A DNA stretch of 64,000 nt, taken from the NCBI RefSeq assembly GCF_049060325.1, contig NZ_JBMGPW010000002.1, positions 310,001 to 374,000 of the forward strand, given 5' to 3'. Below the pieces are notes generated by a model that saw only the letters and a list, made by a program, of their open reading frames with translations, was not told where the DNA came from and made no database searches. Positions 61,677-64,000 of this stretch are shown here, in pieces. Origin of the DNA: Vescimonas sanitatis. Lineage in GTDB: Bacteria > Bacillota > Clostridia > Oscillospirales > Oscillospiraceae. The position numbers and the translations under genes were made by a program. Numbering within the stretch: the first letter of the stretch is position 1; the number at the start of each line of letters is the position of its first letter.

Positions 61677-62368
61677 GAGATGCCGCCCTCCATCTTATAG
61701 CCCTTTCCCCAGACCACCTTGATATATCGCGGCTCTGAGGGGTTGATCTCCAGCTTTTCCCGCAGGTGGCGGATGTGCACGGCGATGGCGCCCGCGGCGT
61801 TCAGCGGCACGTCCTCCCACACCCGGCGGTAGATCTCGTTGGGGGAGAACACCGTCCCCGCGTTCCGCATGAGGAACCGCAGGATGTCGTACTCCTTGGG
61901 TGTCAGCGCCACTGGGTCGCCGTCTACGGTGACGGTCTTGGCGTTGTCATCCAGGCAGATGCCGCCGATGATGAGCGTGCTGGCCTGCACCTGCCCGCCG
62001 CCCAGCTGCAAATACCGCCGCAGCTGTGAGCGTACCCGGGCCAGCAGCTCCACCGGGTTGAAGGGCTTGGTGATATAGTCGTCCGCGCCCACGTTCAGCC
62101 CCAGGACCTTGTCGGTGTCCTCGCCCTTGGCGGTCAGCAGGATCACGGGTACGTTGCTGGTCTGCCGCAGCTGGGCCATGGCGGACAGTCCGTCCATGAC
62201 GGGCATCATGATATCCATCAGAATGAGGTGCACGTCCTCCCGCGCCGCCGCGGCCAGGGCCTCTTTCCCGTTGCAGGCGGACAGCACCCGGTAGCCCTCG
62301 GCCTTGAGATAGATCTCCAGCGCGGAGACAATATCCTTTTCATCATCAACGACCAAAATCGTGTACAT
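61673..62368 (-). CDS. OmpR/PhoB-type response regulator
   Basis: 231 residues; AGGAGGTCC upstream of the ATG at 62368. Receiver domain with DDE (8-10), phospho-acceptor Asp52 in LILMDIMMPVMDG, Thr in LLTAKGE and Lys in DYITKPFNP; then a winged-helix DNA-binding domain (LTPKEYDILRFLMRNAGTVF, AIAVHIRHLREKLE, YIKVVWGKGYKM). Partner of the kinase that follows with a 4-bp overlap. Confidence 0.95.
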   Translation of the reverse strand: MYTILVVDDEKDIVSALEIYLKAEGYRVLSACNGKEALAAAAREDVHLILMDIMMPVMDGLSAMAQLRQTSNVPVILLTAKGEDTDKVLGLNVGADDYITKPFNPVELLARVRSQLRRYLQLGGGQVQASTLIIGGICLDDNAKTVTVDGDPVALTPKEYDILRFLMRNAGTVFSPNEIYRRVWEDVPLNAAGAIAVHIRHLREKLEINPSEPRYIKVVWGKGYKMEGGIS

Positions 62369-62431
62369 AGAGGGACCTCCTGTGGGTGTGGTATATCTCT
62401 ATCATACCCCTATTCCCGCCTTTGCACAAGG

Positions 62432-63688
62432 TCAATTCTTCACAGCGGTGGAGGGGAGCGACGCCAGGTTTACGCTGTGGTGGATGGGCTTCCACTCCAC
62501 CTTCATAAACAGTGCCGCCAGCGAGATGGGCAGATACGTCAGCATGAACAGGGGGAACGTGAAGGTGAAGGCGACCTTCTTCCACGCCGGCGCGTGGATG
62601 CGCCGCCACTCGCTGGCCACGGTGATGCCGCCCAGCACCAGCAACGTGGCCAGGATGCTGCCCATGCACTCCAGCAGGGAACGCATGGCGAACCACACGC
62701 CGTCCCCCTGAAGCAGGCCCAGCACCGACAGCGTCAGGTTGGCCAGCAGGCCCAGGGCCGTCAGGATAAACGCCGGCAGGATGGACATGGACATATCGAA
62801 GCAGCTCCAGCTGCCCCGGGCTGTGCCCTTCAGCAGCTCCGCGCCGTAGCGGCGGAACACCTGTATGTAGCCCTTGGCCCAGCGCAGACGCTGGCGGACG
62901 GACTGGCGGAAGCTGGTGGGCTGCTCGTCGTAGAGCACCGCGTCTTCGCAGATGGCGATCTTTTCGCCGCGGAGGATGTGGTAGATGGAGAACTCAATGT
63001 CCTCCGTCAGCAGATAGAACCGCCAGCCATGGCTCTCGTCCAGTATCCGCTGCGAGAACAGAAAGCCCGTTCCGCCCACGGCGGCGCTGCTGCCCAAACG
63101 GTTTCGCGCGCCGTTCAGATAGCGGCTCTCCCGCAGGAACCACAGGGCATACCCGGCGCTGATCCAATTGTCGCCGAAGTTTTTGCTGTTGCGGTAGCTG
63201 GTCACGATCTCGTTTCCGGCGGAGAAGCTCTCGTTCATGCGCTCGAGATAGTCCGGCGAGAGGATGTTGTCCGCGTCGAACACGAAATAGCCGTCAAAGC
63301 CCTCCGGATAGTCTGCGCCGATGTGCTGCAGCAGAAAATCCAGGGCATAGCCCTTGCCCACGTTCACGTGATTGAAGCGCTCATACACCACCGCCCCATG
63401 TTCCCGCGCGATGGCGGCGGTGCTGTCGGTGCAGTTGTCCGCCGCCACGAACACCGTTACCAGGGACATATCGTAGGTCTGCGCGGCCAGTGAGTCCAGC
63501 AGCCCGGCAATGACGTTTTCCTCGTTCCGCGCAGCGATGAGCACCGCGTACCGATGGGACGCGGCAGGGCGGGGAAGGGGCCGGCGCTTTTTCAGCAGCA
63601 CCAGCGGGATATAGAGAAATTGATAGGTGTAGCAGATAAAAAACAGCGCCGAGATCACGGCATTGATGGTCCGCAGCGTGGGTTCCAT
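62432..63688 (-). CDS. Family 2 membrane glycosyltransferase
   Basis: 418 residues; GGAAAG lies before the ATG at 63688. N-terminal membrane helix (INAVISALFFICYTYQFLYI), GT-A domain with VLIAARNEENVIAGLLDSLA, the DxD in YFVFDADN (about 138), the acid in LLTEDIEFS (about 231) and QRLRWAKGY (Q-x-x-RW, about 269), then three to four membrane helices. This is the processive synthase-like arrangement (chitin/cellulose/hyaluronan synthase or polysaccharide GT2). It likely makes an envelope glycan or glycolipid; the sugar cannot be told. 63 bp upstream of the response regulator on the same strand. Confidence 0.9.
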   Translation of the reverse strand: MEPTLRTINAVISALFFICYTYQFLYIPLVLLKKRRPLPRPAASHRYAVLIAARNEENVIAGLLDSLAAQTYDMSLVTVFVAADNCTDSTAAIAREHGAVVYERFNHVNVGKGYALDFLLQHIGADYPEGFDGYFVFDADNILSPDYLERMNESFSAGNEIVTSYRNSKNFGDNWISAGYALWFLRESRYLNGARNRLGSSAAVGGTGFLFSQRILDESHGWRFYLLTEDIEFSIYHILRGEKIAICEDAVLYDEQPTSFRQSVRQRLRWAKGYIQVFRRYGAELLKGTARGSWSCFDMSMSILPAFILTALGLLANLTLSVLGLLQGDGVWFAMRSLLECMGSILATLLVLGGITVASEWRRIHAPAWKKVAFTFTFPLFMLTYLPISLAALFMKVEWKPIHHSVNLASLPSTAVKN

Positions 63689-63785
63689 AGGGGCACTTCC
63701 TTTCTTTCCTTTCTGGCTCCATGGTACCGAAATGCCTCTTAAGAAACAAGCAGGGGGAGGATTAAGACTTTATTAAGACGAAAAA

Positions 63786-63824
63786 GTAAACCTGTAAGCT
63801 GCCGCGGGCAGTTTACAGGTTTAC
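63786..63824. terminator. Terminator between flavoprotein and glycosyltransferase genes
   Basis: GTAAACCTGTAAgCTGCC and GGCAGTTTACAGGTTTAC form a long stem with one bulge. Confidence 0.8.
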
Positions 63825-63849
63825 CATAATAAATATTATTGTCAACTAA

Positions 63850-64000
63850 TTACAGCAGCAGCCCGGCCAGATGCCCGGATGACCAGGCCCATTGCAGGTT
63901 GAAGCCGCCGCAGTCGCCGTCCACGTCCAGCACCTCGCCGCAGGCGTACAGCCCCGGGACGACGCGGCTTTCCAGCGTTTCCGGGTCAAATTCCTCCGTC
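63850..64000 (-). CDS. C-terminal end of HI0933/BaiN-like FAD-dependent oxidoreductase (partial)
   Basis: The last 49 residues are in the window, ending at 63850. GLYACGEVLDVDGDCGGFNL and QWAWSSGHLAG is the strictly conserved FAD-binding end of the HI0933-like NAD(P)/FAD-dependent oxidoreductases. The start is beyond the right edge. Confidence 0.88.
   Translation of the reverse strand, partial: TEEFDPETLESRVVPGLYACGEVLDVDGDCGGFNLQWAWSSGHLAGLLL

Noticed and set aside
62228..63493. Plus-strand open frame of 421 codons
   Set aside because: Antisense to the glycosyltransferase, with shadow-type composition.

Overview
The window is a piece of a Gram-positive, low-to-mid GC gut Firmicute, most likely an Oscillospiraceae / Clostridium cluster IV relative. 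The basis is strong AGGAGG-type ribosome sites, TTGNNN-17-TATAAT promoters, and gene families (as I remember them) common in that group: DUF6550, DUF6809, DUF7695 and MobP3-like relaxases with Sel1 repeats. No rRNA or CRISPR array is present. The one intact tRNA is tRNA-Pro(TGG).

Core-like flanks. The left flank (1-7.5 kb) holds a large secreted repeat protein (frameshifted, running off the edge) and a MalT-like LuxR regulator. The right flank (59.2-64 kb) holds tRNA-Pro with three broken copies of its 5-prime half, a histidine kinase/response regulator pair, a membrane glycosyltransferase and the end of a flavoprotein.

Between them, roughly 8-59 kb, lies a composite defence and mobility island. 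In order: a scar of an old type I RM locus (7.9-8.3 kb); a small XRE regulator with a PD-(D/E)XK-like protein and a PLD-helicase-DUF3427 protein (9.6-14.5); a complete Wadjet jetABCD operon, probably type III (14.7-21.3); a DNA2-like helicase with a DUF2726-like tail (21.4-24.2); small accessory genes, a nucleotidyltransferase and a toxin-antitoxin-like XRE/HipA-type kinase pair (24.8-28.1); a mobile module with excisionase and two overlapping tyrosine recombinases (28.5-32.6); an ABC-three-component (ABC-3C) defence operon with an Mrr-like effector (32.7-36.4, minus strand); an AAA/PD-(D/E)XK protein (36.9-38.8); a second recombinase pair, one member catalytically degenerate (39.0-40.7); an XRE/AlbA_2 pair (41.5-43.1); a full type I RM operon hsdM-hsdS-DUF4145-hsdR (43.2-50.1); a sigma-region-4 protein with membrane helices (50.2-50.9); a mobilizable element with MobC-like protein, relaxase, excisionase and integrase (51.5-56.2); and a second ABC-3C operon with an HNH effector (56.2-58.8, minus strand).

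The most interesting signals are non-coding. The two unrelated ABC-3C operons start with the same compact leader: a consensus promoter, then about 60 nt that can form either a TACGGT/ACCGTA antiterminator or a terminator. A second repeated box (TGCGCCGCAATAGACAAAG), always on the plus strand and usually followed by a hairpin, lies at module borders. A third repeated leader (TAGCTATTTCC...TGTGGTAT) lies in front of integrase and small-gene cassettes. Related 35-45 bp sequences near both ends of the island, and several tRNA fragments, mark past integration events.
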